A DNA stretch of 38,731 bases from positions 1-38,731 of the forward strand of contig JAPLMU010000053.1 of the NCBI GenBank assembly GCA_026386795.1. Reading direction: 5' to 3'. The stretch's first letter is position 1. Every line of letters begins with the position of its first letter. The position numbers and the translations under genes were made by a program. Source of the DNA: Planctomycetota bacterium (GTDB lineage: Bacteria > Planctomycetota > Phycisphaerae > Phycisphaerales > SM1A02). The notes below the pieces were generated by a model that saw only the letters and a program-made list of their open reading frames with translations, was not told where the DNA came from and did not search any database. This document shows, piece after piece, positions 25,826 to 34,855 of the stretch.

Positions 25826-26485
25826 TTACCTTCCAGCGTCGCCTGGCTTTCCAGCACCGCCTGGGCCGCCGGGTTCACCAGCGCCACCGGGACCGCGTGG
25901 GCCACCGGGTTCACCAGCACCACCGGGCTTGCCAGCACCGCCGGGACCGCGTGGGCCACCGGGTTCACCAGCACCACCGGGCTTGCCAGCACCGCCGGGA
26001 CCGCGTGGGCCACCGGGTTCACCAGCACCACCGGGCTTGCCTGCACCACCGGGACCGCGTGGGCCACCGGGCTTGCCTGCACCGCCGGGACCACGTGGGC
26101 CACCGGGTTCACCAGCGCCACCAGGGCCGCGTGGGCCACCGGGTTCACCAGCGCCACCAGGGCCGCGTGGGCCACCGGGTTCACCAGCGCCACCAGGGCC
26201 GCGTGGGCCACCGGGTTCACCCGCACCGCCGGGACCGCGCGGTCCACCGGGCTTGCCTGCACCGCCGGGACCACGTGGGCCACCGGGTTCACCCGCGCCA
26301 CCAGGGCCAACTGGCTTTTCAGGCTTACCAGCGCCGCCGGGACCTGCTGGGCCACCTGGCTCGCGAGCGCCACCGGGATTCTTCGGGGGGACCTGACCAG
26401 TGCCAGCTTGGGTTGCAAATGCGACCGAAGTGCTTACGAATACGCAGGCAAGAAGGCTTGGAGCAATGCGAATGAATGAAGCCAT
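25826..26485 (-). CDS. Secreted Gly/Pro-rich repeat protein
   Basis: 219 residues, starting at the ATG at 26485 with AAAGGAA upstream. A signal peptide (about 1-25) precedes a low-complexity region of [16 protein letters not shown] 12-residue repeats, seven copies, followed by three 18-residue repeats that add GKPGGA. Gly falls at every third position except at the Arg, so it is collagen-like but not a continuous Gly-X-Y helix. The plus strand is also open here only because of the repeat. The signal peptide, start site and terminator choose the minus strand. Function unknown; a flexible or fibrous surface protein is likely. Confidence 0.8.
   Translation of the reverse strand: MASFIRIAPSLLACVFVSTSVAFATQAGTGQVPPKNPGGAREPGGPAGPGGAGKPEKPVGPGGAGEPGGPRGPGGAGKPGGPRGPGGAGEPGGPRGPGGAGEPGGPRGPGGAGEPGGPRGPGGAGEPGGPRGPGGAGKPGGPRGPGGAGKPGGAGEPGGPRGPGGAGKPGGAGEPGGPRGPGGAGKPGGAGEPGGPRGPGGAGEPGGPGGAGKPGDAGR
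25897..26346 (-). repeat. Coding tandem repeat, 54-bp then 36-bp units
   Basis: The GTGGGCC marker recurs at 25897, 25951, 26005 and 26059 (three 54-bp steps), then at 26095, 26131, 26167, 26203, 26239 (varied), 26275 and 26311 (36-bp steps). Both step sizes are multiples of 18 bp, so copy number can change without breaking the frame. Confidence 0.93.
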
Positions 26486-26651
26486 GAGAGCGAGATTCCT
26501 TTCAGGATGTGTGATCAATGTACGGCGCAGTTGTCAACGATACTTGCTTTCGACTGTTCAACCGGGACAATCAATGGAAACAATACAACCACAACGACGC
26601 TCGAAAGCCGTCTGTCTTTGCCATTGGATCTCGTAATCCGGTCCTATTCCA

Positions 26652-27854
26652 TCAATTCCAAAGCGGGAAGTACTCAAGCGCATTGATTGGGAAACTCACT
26701 TGGACGCCCACTTGGTTGTCCACTTGCCCATCTTGCACCTGGTACGCATAACCAAATTCCACGAGCGACTGCGGCCCGAAGAAGTTGTAACCAATGCTTG
26801 CTGATGCAAGAAAGTTGTTGTACGCAGGCGAACCGGATGCGGCTGAAGTGTTGTTCCAAGTCAGCGCAACATCGGACTGCCAGTTGCCAGCGTTGCCGAT
26901 GATTCCGAGTGTGTAGAAGTCGCTCGAAGCATCCTGGACGCCATCGACATTCCAGAACTTCACATACTCAAACATTGGCCCGATACTCACGTAGCCAGCA
27001 TCAAGCGTCTGAGTGGCATCGCCATTCACGACGTATTGCCAGTCGAAGCCAGCACTGAAGCCCTTCTGATTGGCGTCCGCTCCGATGCCCGTTCCGAAGT
27101 CGATGTACGACACGGCAACCTGCAAGGTTGGAAAGAGGAGCGGGATATTCACGCCGTTGTATGAGATGCAGTAACTGTCGACGCCGCCACCCGTTCCAGG
27201 GCCGGTTGGGCTTGGAGTAGAGACGATGTAACTCTGTGACATGAAGGTCGTATCAATGCCGAAGCCAGCAACGCTGAGTGAGTGAATACCACCACCTTCG
27301 TCACCCGTGGAGAGCGTGCCCATGGTTCCCATGAGTCCGCCGAAGTTGTATGCACCAACCGAGTTCAGATCGAACAGGCCGGGCAAGATCAACGGCGCGA
27401 TACCGAACGGCGCGGTGAATCGTCCCGCCAAAATGCCAGTTCGCTGATCGCTCCATTGCACCCAGATGTCACCAGCATTGATGCCTTCGCCGTTGAAGAA
27501 CCATTGGTCCTCAGTCTTTGGCGAATCAATCTGATCAAGGCTGAGGTTGATGTTGACGTTGATTTCTGGGGTCACCCAGATGTAACTACCCCAAGCGATG
27601 GAACCGTTGAAATTGTTCTTGTTTCCAGGGGTATCGGAGTAGGTGTACTGCACCTGCGGCTGGTAGGCCATGTTGACGATCGGTCCGTGCCACTCGCCGA
27701 AGGTGTCGAACATATCCCGGAATAATGCGAATGGTCGCGGATCTGGCGTGCCGCCACCGCCTTGCGCGAAGCAAGTGTTTGGCACTGCAAATGCAGCGAG
27801 TGCAAGGACTGCTGCGCACAGCGTTCGGATGTATGGAGAGATTCGGAAAGTCAC
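26652..27854 (-). CDS. Porin-like outer-membrane beta-barrel protein
   Basis: 400 residues with a GTG start in a GTGA overlap with the upstream oxidase gene. Signal peptide ends near NTCFAQG. The mature part alternates short hydrophobic strands with Gly/Asn/Asp turns (VQYTYSDTPGNKNNFNGSIAWGSYIWV; LAGRFTAPFGIAPL; WQSDVALTWNN), typical of an outer-membrane barrel. The C-terminal strand ends FPLWN. Coupling to the copper oxidase suggests a role in moving a substrate or metal for the same process, which is only an inference. Confidence 0.75.
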   Translation of the reverse strand: MTFRISPYIRTLCAAVLALAAFAVPNTCFAQGGGGTPDPRPFALFRDMFDTFGEWHGPIVNMAYQPQVQYTYSDTPGNKNNFNGSIAWGSYIWVTPEINVNINLSLDQIDSPKTEDQWFFNGEGINAGDIWVQWSDQRTGILAGRFTAPFGIAPLILPGLFDLNSVGAYNFGGLMGTMGTLSTGDEGGGIHSLSVAGFGIDTTFMSQSYIVSTPSPTGPGTGGGVDSYCISYNGVNIPLLFPTLQVAVSYIDFGTGIGADANQKGFSAGFDWQYVVNGDATQTLDAGYVSIGPMFEYVKFWNVDGVQDASSDFYTLGIIGNAGNWQSDVALTWNNTSAASGSPAYNNFLASASIGYNFFGPQSLVEFGYAYQVQDGQVDNQVGVQVSFPINALEYFPLWN

Positions 27855-30004
27855 TTTGAACCTCCTTCAGTGATAGGTGTGTTAACACCGGCACTTGCAA
27901 CGGCCTTGCGTGGCACGCGCATCGCAAACTCATTGACGGCTGCAGCGATCACCTTCGGATCTGCTCCAAGCTCAAAGCGCTTGAAGATGCGTCCTCCCGG
28001 ACCAACAAGGCAGGTGTCCGTGGAGTGTCGAACTGTGTACGAACCATCGGCTCGCTTTGGTTGAGGCTCGTAGGCAGCACCGAACGTGCGGGAAGTTCGC
28101 ACGATGGTTTCTGGATCACCAGTGAGCGCAATCAAAGGAACCGGCGCCTTGGACACGTAGTCCCTCAGCTTCGCTCCTTCATCGCGTGACGGATCAACGC
28201 TCACGAAGACGTAGCGCAACTCTGGTGGATTCGGCTCAGCCTTGAGAATGTCAGCGACATCCGAATAGGTGGCCATGTTGCGGGGGCACGCGCCGGTGCA
28301 TTCGGTGTAGCCAAAGCACAGGAGCGCGAGGCCGTCAGAGAGTTGGTCGTCAGTGAACTCCACGCCCTGCGCGTCGCGCAGCGCGAATGGACCACCAACA
28401 GCGTTGACATCGGCTGCTTTTAGCGGCAAATGCGCGTCGGCAGGCTCTGGTCCGTAGCCATCGCCTGGTCGCACGGGGGGCATTGGTTTGCTTGGGTCGT
28501 AGACGCGGATCTTCTGCATCATGCCACCATCTTCATGGCAGAGGATGTGGCAGTGGAACACGAAGTCACCCACAACGCACGGGCGTGTGAACGGGATCAT
28601 GATCTCCACTTCGCCGCGGACCGGCATGGAGAAGGTGTCGTTATGAATATTGAACGGCTGCGGAACGCCGTTGATCTTCAGAATCTGGAAATCAAGTTGA
28701 TGGATATGGAAGACATGCAACTCATCCGAGGAGTTGCGGACGGTCCACTTCTCTGTATCTCCATAACGCACGAGTTGGTCTATGCGCGTGCCATCGAAAT
28801 AGCGGTTGTCAATACGGAAGTCATTCGGCGTTTCGCTAAAGACGATGGTGCGCTCGACATCGGGCTTCACCTTGCTCAGGTCGTCGAGCGGCGAGGGACC
28901 GTTTCGTGTCTGTGGCAGCGCGATTGGGTTTGCAACTGGGTCGCCAACGCACACCATGCTGAGTAGATTCTCTGCGGCGTATCCGTCGCCGTTGGGTCCG
29001 GTACGGATTTCTGAGGTGTGCAATTTGTAGCGACCGGGCTTGTCGAAACGAACCATGATCTCGATTCGCGCGCCGGCTGGTAGCGGCCAACGCGTGGCCT
29101 CGAACATCTTGACGGTGGGGTTGCCATCTACGCCCATGATCCAGAATTTCTCACCGCCAAAATCCAGGTTGTAGTAAATGTTGGTTGACTGATTGGCAAT
29201 GCGCAGGAACTGCACTTCGCCTGGTTTGATCTCGATATCAGGGAATTTTTGGTCATTCACCAGTCGGTAAGTAGGCCATGATGTCTGGATGCCAAGCACC
29301 ACTTCGCCACTCAGACCCTTCTGATAGTCGTGCAGCACAACGATGTGCTCCTTGACATCCTTCAGCGCGGGGTAGGCGTCAAGTGCACCTTCCACAATGA
29401 TTGTTCCGGTGACGCCCTGCATCACCTGGCGCTGGCTAGTCTGGTGGGAATGTGCGTGGTACCAGTAGATGCCGGGCTGCTGGTACTCCGGGATCTTGAT
29501 GCGGTACGTGTACTCGTGTCCAATCGGGATGATTGTGAACACGCTGTCGCCGTAGTCATCGGGTGAGACCTGCATCCCGTGAAAGTGGATGTTGGTGTTG
29601 TATTCACCGTCGTTGATCACATTGAGTTCGAGCGTGTCGCCTGCACGGAAGCGCAGCGTCGGTCCGGTGTAGCGGCCGTTGAAGCAAGATGTATTGAGCT
29701 TCTGGTCGCCTGCTTGCACTTCTTGCTTGCGAATATGAACCGTTGCCTTGCAGACACCATTCTCGCTGCTCACTACGGCAGGGTCCCGAAGGAGTGACCG
29801 GGGATTCTCTGGATCCGAGCCAAACCAGGAAAGTCCAAACATCTCTTTGTCTTTGGCAGTGACCGTGCTGTCATCCGCCGTGCTTGTCGCGGCTTGTGCC
29901 GTTTGCGCCGGGGATGCCGTGGAAGACACCTGCGCGACAACGTTGTTCGGAAGAGCGGTTGCGAAGGCGAGGGCGATCGCGGCGAGAATGGTGGAGTGTT
30001 TCAT
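27851..30004 (-). CDS. Multicopper oxidase fused to a SCO/thioredoxin-like domain
   Basis: 717 residues from the ATG at 30004, signal peptide about 1-25. Three cupredoxin-type domains (about 85-505) carry all copper ligands: HFHG (140-143), HAHSH (183-187), HVFHIH (430-435), HCHILCH (484-490) with axial M495. So type 1 and trinuclear centres should be complete. A second domain (about 530-705) is SCO-like: CTGACP (569-574) supplies the CxxxC copper-binding cysteines and H660 the distal histidine. SCO proteins deliver copper to oxidases, so the fused domain may load or reduce the oxidase's own copper. Divergent from an MFS transporter; operon with a barrel protein. Confidence 0.92.
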   Translation of the reverse strand: MKHSTILAAIALAFATALPNNVVAQVSSTASPAQTAQAATSTADDSTVTAKDKEMFGLSWFGSDPENPRSLLRDPAVVSSENGVCKATVHIRKQEVQAGDQKLNTSCFNGRYTGPTLRFRAGDTLELNVINDGEYNTNIHFHGMQVSPDDYGDSVFTIIPIGHEYTYRIKIPEYQQPGIYWYHAHSHQTSQRQVMQGVTGTIIVEGALDAYPALKDVKEHIVVLHDYQKGLSGEVVLGIQTSWPTYRLVNDQKFPDIEIKPGEVQFLRIANQSTNIYYNLDFGGEKFWIMGVDGNPTVKMFEATRWPLPAGARIEIMVRFDKPGRYKLHTSEIRTGPNGDGYAAENLLSMVCVGDPVANPIALPQTRNGPSPLDDLSKVKPDVERTIVFSETPNDFRIDNRYFDGTRIDQLVRYGDTEKWTVRNSSDELHVFHIHQLDFQILKINGVPQPFNIHNDTFSMPVRGEVEIMIPFTRPCVVGDFVFHCHILCHEDGGMMQKIRVYDPSKPMPPVRPGDGYGPEPADAHLPLKAADVNAVGGPFALRDAQGVEFTDDQLSDGLALLCFGYTECTGACPRNMATYSDVADILKAEPNPPELRYVFVSVDPSRDEGAKLRDYVSKAPVPLIALTGDPETIVRTSRTFGAAYEPQPKRADGSYTVRHSTDTCLVGPGGRIFKRFELGADPKVIAAAVNEFAMRVPRKAVASAGVNTPITEGGSK

Positions 30005-30143
30005 CTGGTGACTCGTAGTGAAATTCAGCGGATGATGCATGGAAAGGATCGTGATCCCGATGGTCGGGAAGGGTACCCGGAATAAGTCGATGAAATCCAC
30101 GTTGGGCGTCGTGCTTGGGTAACCGGCAAATACACTTCGCGAC
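30005..30143. promoter_or_regulatory. Divergent intergenic promoter region
   Basis: 139 bp between the oxidase-porin operon (minus) and the MFS-DUF1338 operon (plus). It must hold both promoters, but I cannot assign individual boxes or operators with confidence. Confidence 0.4.
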
Positions 30144-31430
30144 ATGCCCGCGCCTGAAGCTCCCTTGCAACCACCTGATTCGCCAGGTTTTCCGAAAATT
30201 CTGACAGCCCGCACACGCCTGCCGCGCGCAACCATCCTTGCGGTGCTTGTCGCCGCATTGGGTTACTTCGTTGACCTCTTTGACTTGGTGCTGTTCTCGA
30301 TTGTCCGGATCCCCAGCCTGAAGGCTCTTGGCATCACCGACCCGGAACAGTTGACGCTCGTAGGGAAGCGCTTGTTAGACATTCAGTTAATTGGAATGCT
30401 TCTTGGCGGCATTGCATTCGGAATGCTCGGCGACCGACTTGGGCGCATTAAGGTTTTGTTTGGTTCCATCCTGCTCTATTCCGTGGCGAACATATTGAAT
30501 GCGTTCGTGACCGATGTCTGGCAGTACGAAGTGCTTCGGTTTGTTGCGGGCTTTGGACTTGCAGGAGAACTCGGTGCGGGGATCACGCTCGTTGCGGAAT
30601 TGCTGCCAACCTCCAAGCGCGGCATCGGCACCACGATCGTTGCCGCGGTTGGGCTGTCGGGCGCAGTCGTTGCGGGGATGGTTGGCACATACATCGAGTG
30701 GAAATGGTGCTACTTGGTGGGAGGAATCATGGGGCTCGCGTTGCTCGGGCTTCGTGTTGGCGTTGTCGAGAGTGGACTGTTCCGCAGCACGGAATCACAG
30801 AATGTCTCGCGCGGCAATCCATTGCAATTGCTCTGGCCGCCGCGGCGCTTTGTGCGCTTCGCGGCGGTGGTCCTCTCCGCAATGCCCATCTGGTTTGTCG
30901 GCGGCGTCATGTTCATCTTCGGGCCAGAGATCGGCAAGGCGATGGGAATTGCAGAACCCATCATGCCGGCGAAGGTCATCTTCTGGGCGTACGTTGGGGT
31001 GGTTGTCGGCGATGTTTCGAGCGGTGCCATCTCGCAATGGCTGAAGAGTCGCACTCGCACCATTCTGTTGTTCCTTGCATTCTTAGCCGCGTCCATCGCG
31101 CTGTTCTTCGCGATTGCGCCACAGAGTGATCGCGCCTTCTATTGGATGATGTGTCTTGTCGGCGCGTCGACCGGCTACTGGGCGGTGTTTGTCACCACGG
31201 CCAGCGAACAGTTTGGAACCAACCTTCGCGCGACGGCGGCTACAAGTGCACCGAACTTTGTGCGAGCGATGGCCGTCCCAATCACATCCATCTGGTTGGC
31301 AATGAAACCCGGCATGGGCGTCGTGCAGGCCACTCTTACGCTCGGAATTTGCTGTGTGGCAGTAGGAATAGTTGCTGCGCTCGCGCTGGATGAAACATTT
31401 CATCGCGATCTTGACTATCTCGAAAGATAG
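30144..31430 (+). CDS. MFS transporter
   Basis: 428 residues with about twelve hydrophobic helices. The loop motif GMLGDRLGR (A-type MFS motif between helices 2 and 3, about residues 93-101) and the ELGAGITLVAELLPTSKRG segment (helix 4-5 region) put it among metabolite:proton symporters of the sugar/organic-acid type. A short cytoplasmic N-terminus precedes helix 1, where a conserved-looking DLFD aspartate pair occurs. It is 32 bp upstream of the DUF1338 gene, so it may import an amino or keto acid for that pathway. Confidence 0.85.
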   Translation: MPAPEAPLQPPDSPGFPKILTARTRLPRATILAVLVAALGYFVDLFDLVLFSIVRIPSLKALGITDPEQLTLVGKRLLDIQLIGMLLGGIAFGMLGDRLGRIKVLFGSILLYSVANILNAFVTDVWQYEVLRFVAGFGLAGELGAGITLVAELLPTSKRGIGTTIVAAVGLSGAVVAGMVGTYIEWKWCYLVGGIMGLALLGLRVGVVESGLFRSTESQNVSRGNPLQLLWPPRRFVRFAAVVLSAMPIWFVGGVMFIFGPEIGKAMGIAEPIMPAKVIFWAYVGVVVGDVSSGAISQWLKSRTRTILLFLAFLAASIALFFAIAPQSDRAFYWMMCLVGASTGYWAVFVTTASEQFGTNLRATAATSAPNFVRAMAVPITSIWLAMKPGMGVVQATLTLGICCVAVGIVAALALDETFHRDLDYLER

Positions 31431-31462
31431 GCGGCGACTTGCGGGGATAAAGTGATCGAGCC

Positions 31463-33217
31463 ATGACACACACGTTCGCTGATCGAATCGTCCTGCAGAA
31501 TCGTCTGTTCACGGAGTTGTCACGAACGTTCGGGATCGAGGTGCCGCTCTATGACCGTGCGCTCTTGGTGAATCGTGCTACCAACGAGGCGGTCTGCGAG
31601 GCGATTTCGAAGCTGCATCGCGGCTTTCATATCACTGCGGACCAGCTGGAACGAACGAGCGGCGAGCGGCACGGTGCAATCCGCATTGGTCGCCCCGATG
31701 AATTCCGATGGGTAGCGCGCTTCTTCGGTGCGTTCGGCATGGAACCGCACAACTTCTATGACATGACGGCCATTGGGTCGAAGAGTCAGCCGATCATCGC
31801 CACGGCGTTTCGCTCCGTATTGCGTCCGGAGCATCGGGTGTTTACATCATTATTGATGACGGACTACTACGACCCCGCCACACGCGCGCGCATTGATGCA
31901 TTGTTAGCGAAGCGTACGGTCTTCTCTGACCGCGCCAAGGAACTCATAGAGCGTTGCGAGCGACAGGGCGGTCTTTCCACTGATGACGGCGAAGCGCTCG
32001 TTCGCGAGGGTGTGGTGCGGATCTTCAAGTGGTCCGGTGCGGCGCGCGACATTGGGCTCTACAAGGACCTATGCGACGCTGGTTTCAAGATTGCCGCAGA
32101 TATCGCGTGCGTCGAGAATCACCACCTGAACCACCTGACGCCAAATACGCTTCTGATGGACCTGTACACAACATCCATGAAGCATTGCCTCGGCGAGTTG
32201 GACGAGGCCGCGTTCCGTCTCCGCGCCACGCTTGCACTTACCCGGCTTGCGGCAGTTGCTGATCACGATTGGCTGCGTCTCCACTTTAAGCATGTGAGTC
32301 GTGCGGAGATTGATTCCTATCAACCAGGAATAATCACCGCGGCGGACATTGCCGTGCTTGTCAATGGACTCGCGACCACCTTCCGTGGCGAGATATTCCA
32401 ATTGAAGAAGCTGAATCACGCTGGATTCAATGACTTTACCGAAGGCCCGCCCCAAGACATCCCGATCTTGCTTCGGCAGGATGCGTACAGGGCGCTCACC
32501 GAGCCAGTGATCTTTACACAAGACGATGGCAGCACCGTGGCTGCAACGCACACGGCGCGCTTTGGCGAGATAGAAGAGCGCTTCTACGCATGCACGCCAA
32601 AGGGCCGCGAGATGTACGACCAGTGTCTTGCGCAGGCGGATGCAGCGCGTGACAAGGATCCAAAGTTGCCGCAGCGAGACTTCGCTGCATATGAAGCACT
32701 CTATGCAGCGCCATTTGCGCCGTTCCCGAAGACGCTTCCGGAACTCATCACGCGCGACCTTGTCTTTGCGCGCTTTGCGTCCACCGCTGCGGGTATCGCC
32801 GCCGCGCAGATCGGCGCAGTGACGTCGACGGACATGATGGAACTGATCCGGCACGGTTATGTCCAGTACGAAGGATTGCGCTACGAAGATTTCCTTCCGG
32901 TCAGCGCCGCTGGCATCTTTGCTTCTAACCTCAATCAGTATGGAGCGAAGAGCACTGCGGCGGTCAGGCCAACCTACACGCAGAAGCAGCTCGAGGACAT
33001 CATGGGTCGTCCGATCATCAATGCCGCAACTATCTATGCGGGCATCGATGCGGCGTCTCGCGTGGATACATACGCGAAGCTTGGATTGATGGAGCGGCTA
33101 CCTGCTGGGGAACGCGAGCGCATGCTGGGCGCGGTAGCACTCGCGGAGCGCGCCGTGGAATCGCTCTGCATACCCGCGGGAATCCATGAGTGGCGAGGCG
33201 CTCAGGCGGGCGCGTAA
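31463..33217 (+). CDS. DUF1338 family, 2-oxoadipate dioxygenase/decarboxylase-like
   Basis: 584 residues. It matches the non-haem iron family (HglS/YdcJ) that turns 2-oxoadipate into 2-hydroxyglutarate in lysine breakdown. Predicted metal ligands are H70 (ERHGAIR), H221 or H224 (HHLNHLTP) and E369 or E371 (FGEIEERF). Other family segments are MTAIGSKSQPIIATAFR, RVFTSLL, LTPKG-like CTPKGREMYD and YEDFLPVSAAGIF. About 80 extra residues (roughly 235-325) lie between the second His and the Glu compared with the usual 450-470 residue family members. Predicted cytoplasmic. Its last 120 bp overlap the convergent glycosyltransferase gene. Confidence 0.82.
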   Translation: MTHTFADRIVLQNRLFTELSRTFGIEVPLYDRALLVNRATNEAVCEAISKLHRGFHITADQLERTSGERHGAIRIGRPDEFRWVARFFGAFGMEPHNFYDMTAIGSKSQPIIATAFRSVLRPEHRVFTSLLMTDYYDPATRARIDALLAKRTVFSDRAKELIERCERQGGLSTDDGEALVREGVVRIFKWSGAARDIGLYKDLCDAGFKIAADIACVENHHLNHLTPNTLLMDLYTTSMKHCLGELDEAAFRLRATLALTRLAAVADHDWLRLHFKHVSRAEIDSYQPGIITAADIAVLVNGLATTFRGEIFQLKKLNHAGFNDFTEGPPQDIPILLRQDAYRALTEPVIFTQDDGSTVAATHTARFGEIEERFYACTPKGREMYDQCLAQADAARDKDPKLPQRDFAAYEALYAAPFAPFPKTLPELITRDLVFARFASTAAGIAAAQIGAVTSTDMMELIRHGYVQYEGLRYEDFLPVSAAGIFASNLNQYGAKSTAAVRPTYTQKQLEDIMGRPIINAATIYAGIDAASRVDTYAKLGLMERLPAGERERMLGAVALAERAVESLCIPAGIHEWRGAQAGA

Positions 33218-34855
33218 TTCGGAGCGCAATGCAGTGAGTTGCGCGCGATCATTCGCAAGTTTCACGGCGATTTCCACGAAATCATCTGTTGTGCGTCCGA
33301 GCAGTTGTTCGCATCCGGTCGCGCGCAGCAGGCTGGTGCCGACGCGCGCCGCGTGGCGGTCGCCCTCTATGCAAACCACCGGAACGCCCATCCACATTGC
33401 TTCGCAGGTGGTGGTGGTTCCGTTGTAGGGCATCGTGTCGAGCGCGATATGGACGCGCGCATAAAGCCGGAGGTGTTCGTCGACGGTCTTCGTGTAGGCG
33501 ATGGGATCAATGCGCGACGGGTCGATGCCGCCGGCCTGCATACGTGCCAGCAGGCGTCCAAGCGTTGTTGGGTCTGCAATCGATTTCGACTTAAGGAGGA
33601 GCCGTGAATCCGGCACCGCAGCCAGCACTCGCGCCCACACGGCGATCGTTTCGTCGCGGATCTTGGAGGTCAGGTTGAATGACCCAAATGTCACGGGCTG
33701 ATCAGCGGGCGGCATTTCCGGCGTCGGCGCGTTGGCGGGCGGCGTGTAGCAGAGGAAGCACGGATCAATCCGCGCGAGCCGCTCGGTGCAAAGTGCTTCG
33801 GCTCCTGCGGGATCCGTTGCGGAGTCGACGATTCGCCAGTCGACGCACGGATGCCCGGTGGTATTTGGGTATCCGATTGCAGAGACGATCACAGGTGCTG
33901 GCTTGCGGTCGAGGGCGGTCAGCCGTCCGCCGGATGTATGTCCACTGAGTTCCACGAGCACGTCAATCCGGTGTTCGCGAATGGCAGCGTCGAGCGCTGC
34001 GTCATTCAGCGGACTTGCGTCAACCCATGCACTGCACATCGCGCGGAATCGCGTTGTCATGGCATCGTTTCCGCGGTCGGCGGTGGTGGAGAATGCCACC
34101 AATGTCCACCCGGCGGGCATGTTTCGCATGAATGCTTCCGCAAAATAGCCCACTGAATGAGTTCTCAAGTCGCCAGAGAGGACGCCGATACGGAGTGGCC
34201 GATCTGGATCCGCGTCAGTGATCACCGCTGCCGCAGGCGCCGCCGCGCCGAGCGCGTATTTGCGGTGCTCGGCGAAGATATCTGCGGTCGTGCGCGAAGT
34301 TGAATTCAGTGCGTAAAGCATCGTCCCGCGGAGTGCCCGGTCATTGGGGCGCTCCTCAAGCACGCGCATCATGCTTGCAATGGCTTCGTCGATGCGATCG
34401 CCGCTTGCAAGCGCCGTTGATCGATTAAGTTGCATCTGTGTCCACTGTGGGTTGAGCAGAAGTCCACGATCAGCGATGGCAATGGCGCCTTCGACATCAT
34501 GCAGATCAATGCGAACACTGGTCAGTCCGAGCATGGCTTGACGATGGTTCGGATCGATCGCCAGTGCTCGTTCATAGTGCTTCGCTGCCTCGGCATTTCG
34601 TCGCAACGAATGCAGGGCATTGGCGAGGTTGTTGTGCGCCGTTGCCGAATGTGGATCACTCACAGCGGCTTGCGCTAGGTGATGAACCGCCTGCTCGGAT
34701 TGACCATTCTGCACGAGCAACATGCCAAGCAGGCCAATCACATCTTGTTGCCCGCGATTGATGCGGAGGAATAGTCGCAGCGACGCGATTGCTTGCTCAA
34801 TGCGTCCGCTGCGCGCATCCTCAAGTGCCTTGGTAATGACGCGTTCATTATTCAT
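33098..34855 (-). CDS. TPR protein with GT41 (O-GlcNAc transferase-like) domain
   Basis: 585 residues. N-terminal TPR units (about 10-190; visible core ATAHNNLANALHSLRRNAEA and RALAIDPNHRQAML). From about 220 the GT41 domain follows: LRTHSVGYF, IDVLVELSGHTSGGRL, AIGYPNTTG, TFGSFNLTSKI and LDTMPYNGTTTTCEAMW, which are the conserved donor-site segments of the OGT family. The predicted role is addition of a sugar to protein Ser/Thr, or to a sugar acceptor, in the cytoplasm. Upstream of it a small protein gene overlaps its start by 8 bp, and at the 3' end it overlaps the DUF1338 gene by 120 bp. Confidence 0.9.
   Translation of the reverse strand: MNNERVITKALEDARSGRIEQAIASLRLFLRINRGQQDVIGLLGMLLVQNGQSEQAVHHLAQAAVSDPHSATAHNNLANALHSLRRNAEAAKHYERALAIDPNHRQAMLGLTSVRIDLHDVEGAIAIADRGLLLNPQWTQMQLNRSTALASGDRIDEAIASMMRVLEERPNDRALRGTMLYALNSTSRTTADIFAEHRKYALGAAAPAAAVITDADPDRPLRIGVLSGDLRTHSVGYFAEAFMRNMPAGWTLVAFSTTADRGNDAMTTRFRAMCSAWVDASPLNDAALDAAIREHRIDVLVELSGHTSGGRLTALDRKPAPVIVSAIGYPNTTGHPCVDWRIVDSATDPAGAEALCTERLARIDPCFLCYTPPANAPTPEMPPADQPVTFGSFNLTSKIRDETIAVWARVLAAVPDSRLLLKSKSIADPTTLGRLLARMQAGGIDPSRIDPIAYTKTVDEHLRLYARVHIALDTMPYNGTTTTCEAMWMGVPVVCIEGDRHAARVGTSLLRATGCEQLLGRTTDDFVEIAVKLANDRAQLTALRSELRARLSASPLMDSRGYAERFHGALRECYRAQHALAFPSR

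Noticed and set aside
25897..26346. A CRISPR array, suggested by regular 36-bp spacing
   Set aside because: The units are continuous tandem repeats without unique spacers, and they encode an in-frame secreted repeat protein with a signal peptide.
25764..26396. Plus-strand collagen-like ORF rich in PPG/SPAPPG
   Set aside because: It is open only because the repeat is GC-rich on both strands; it has no signal peptide, and the minus-strand frame has a start, ribosome site and terminator.
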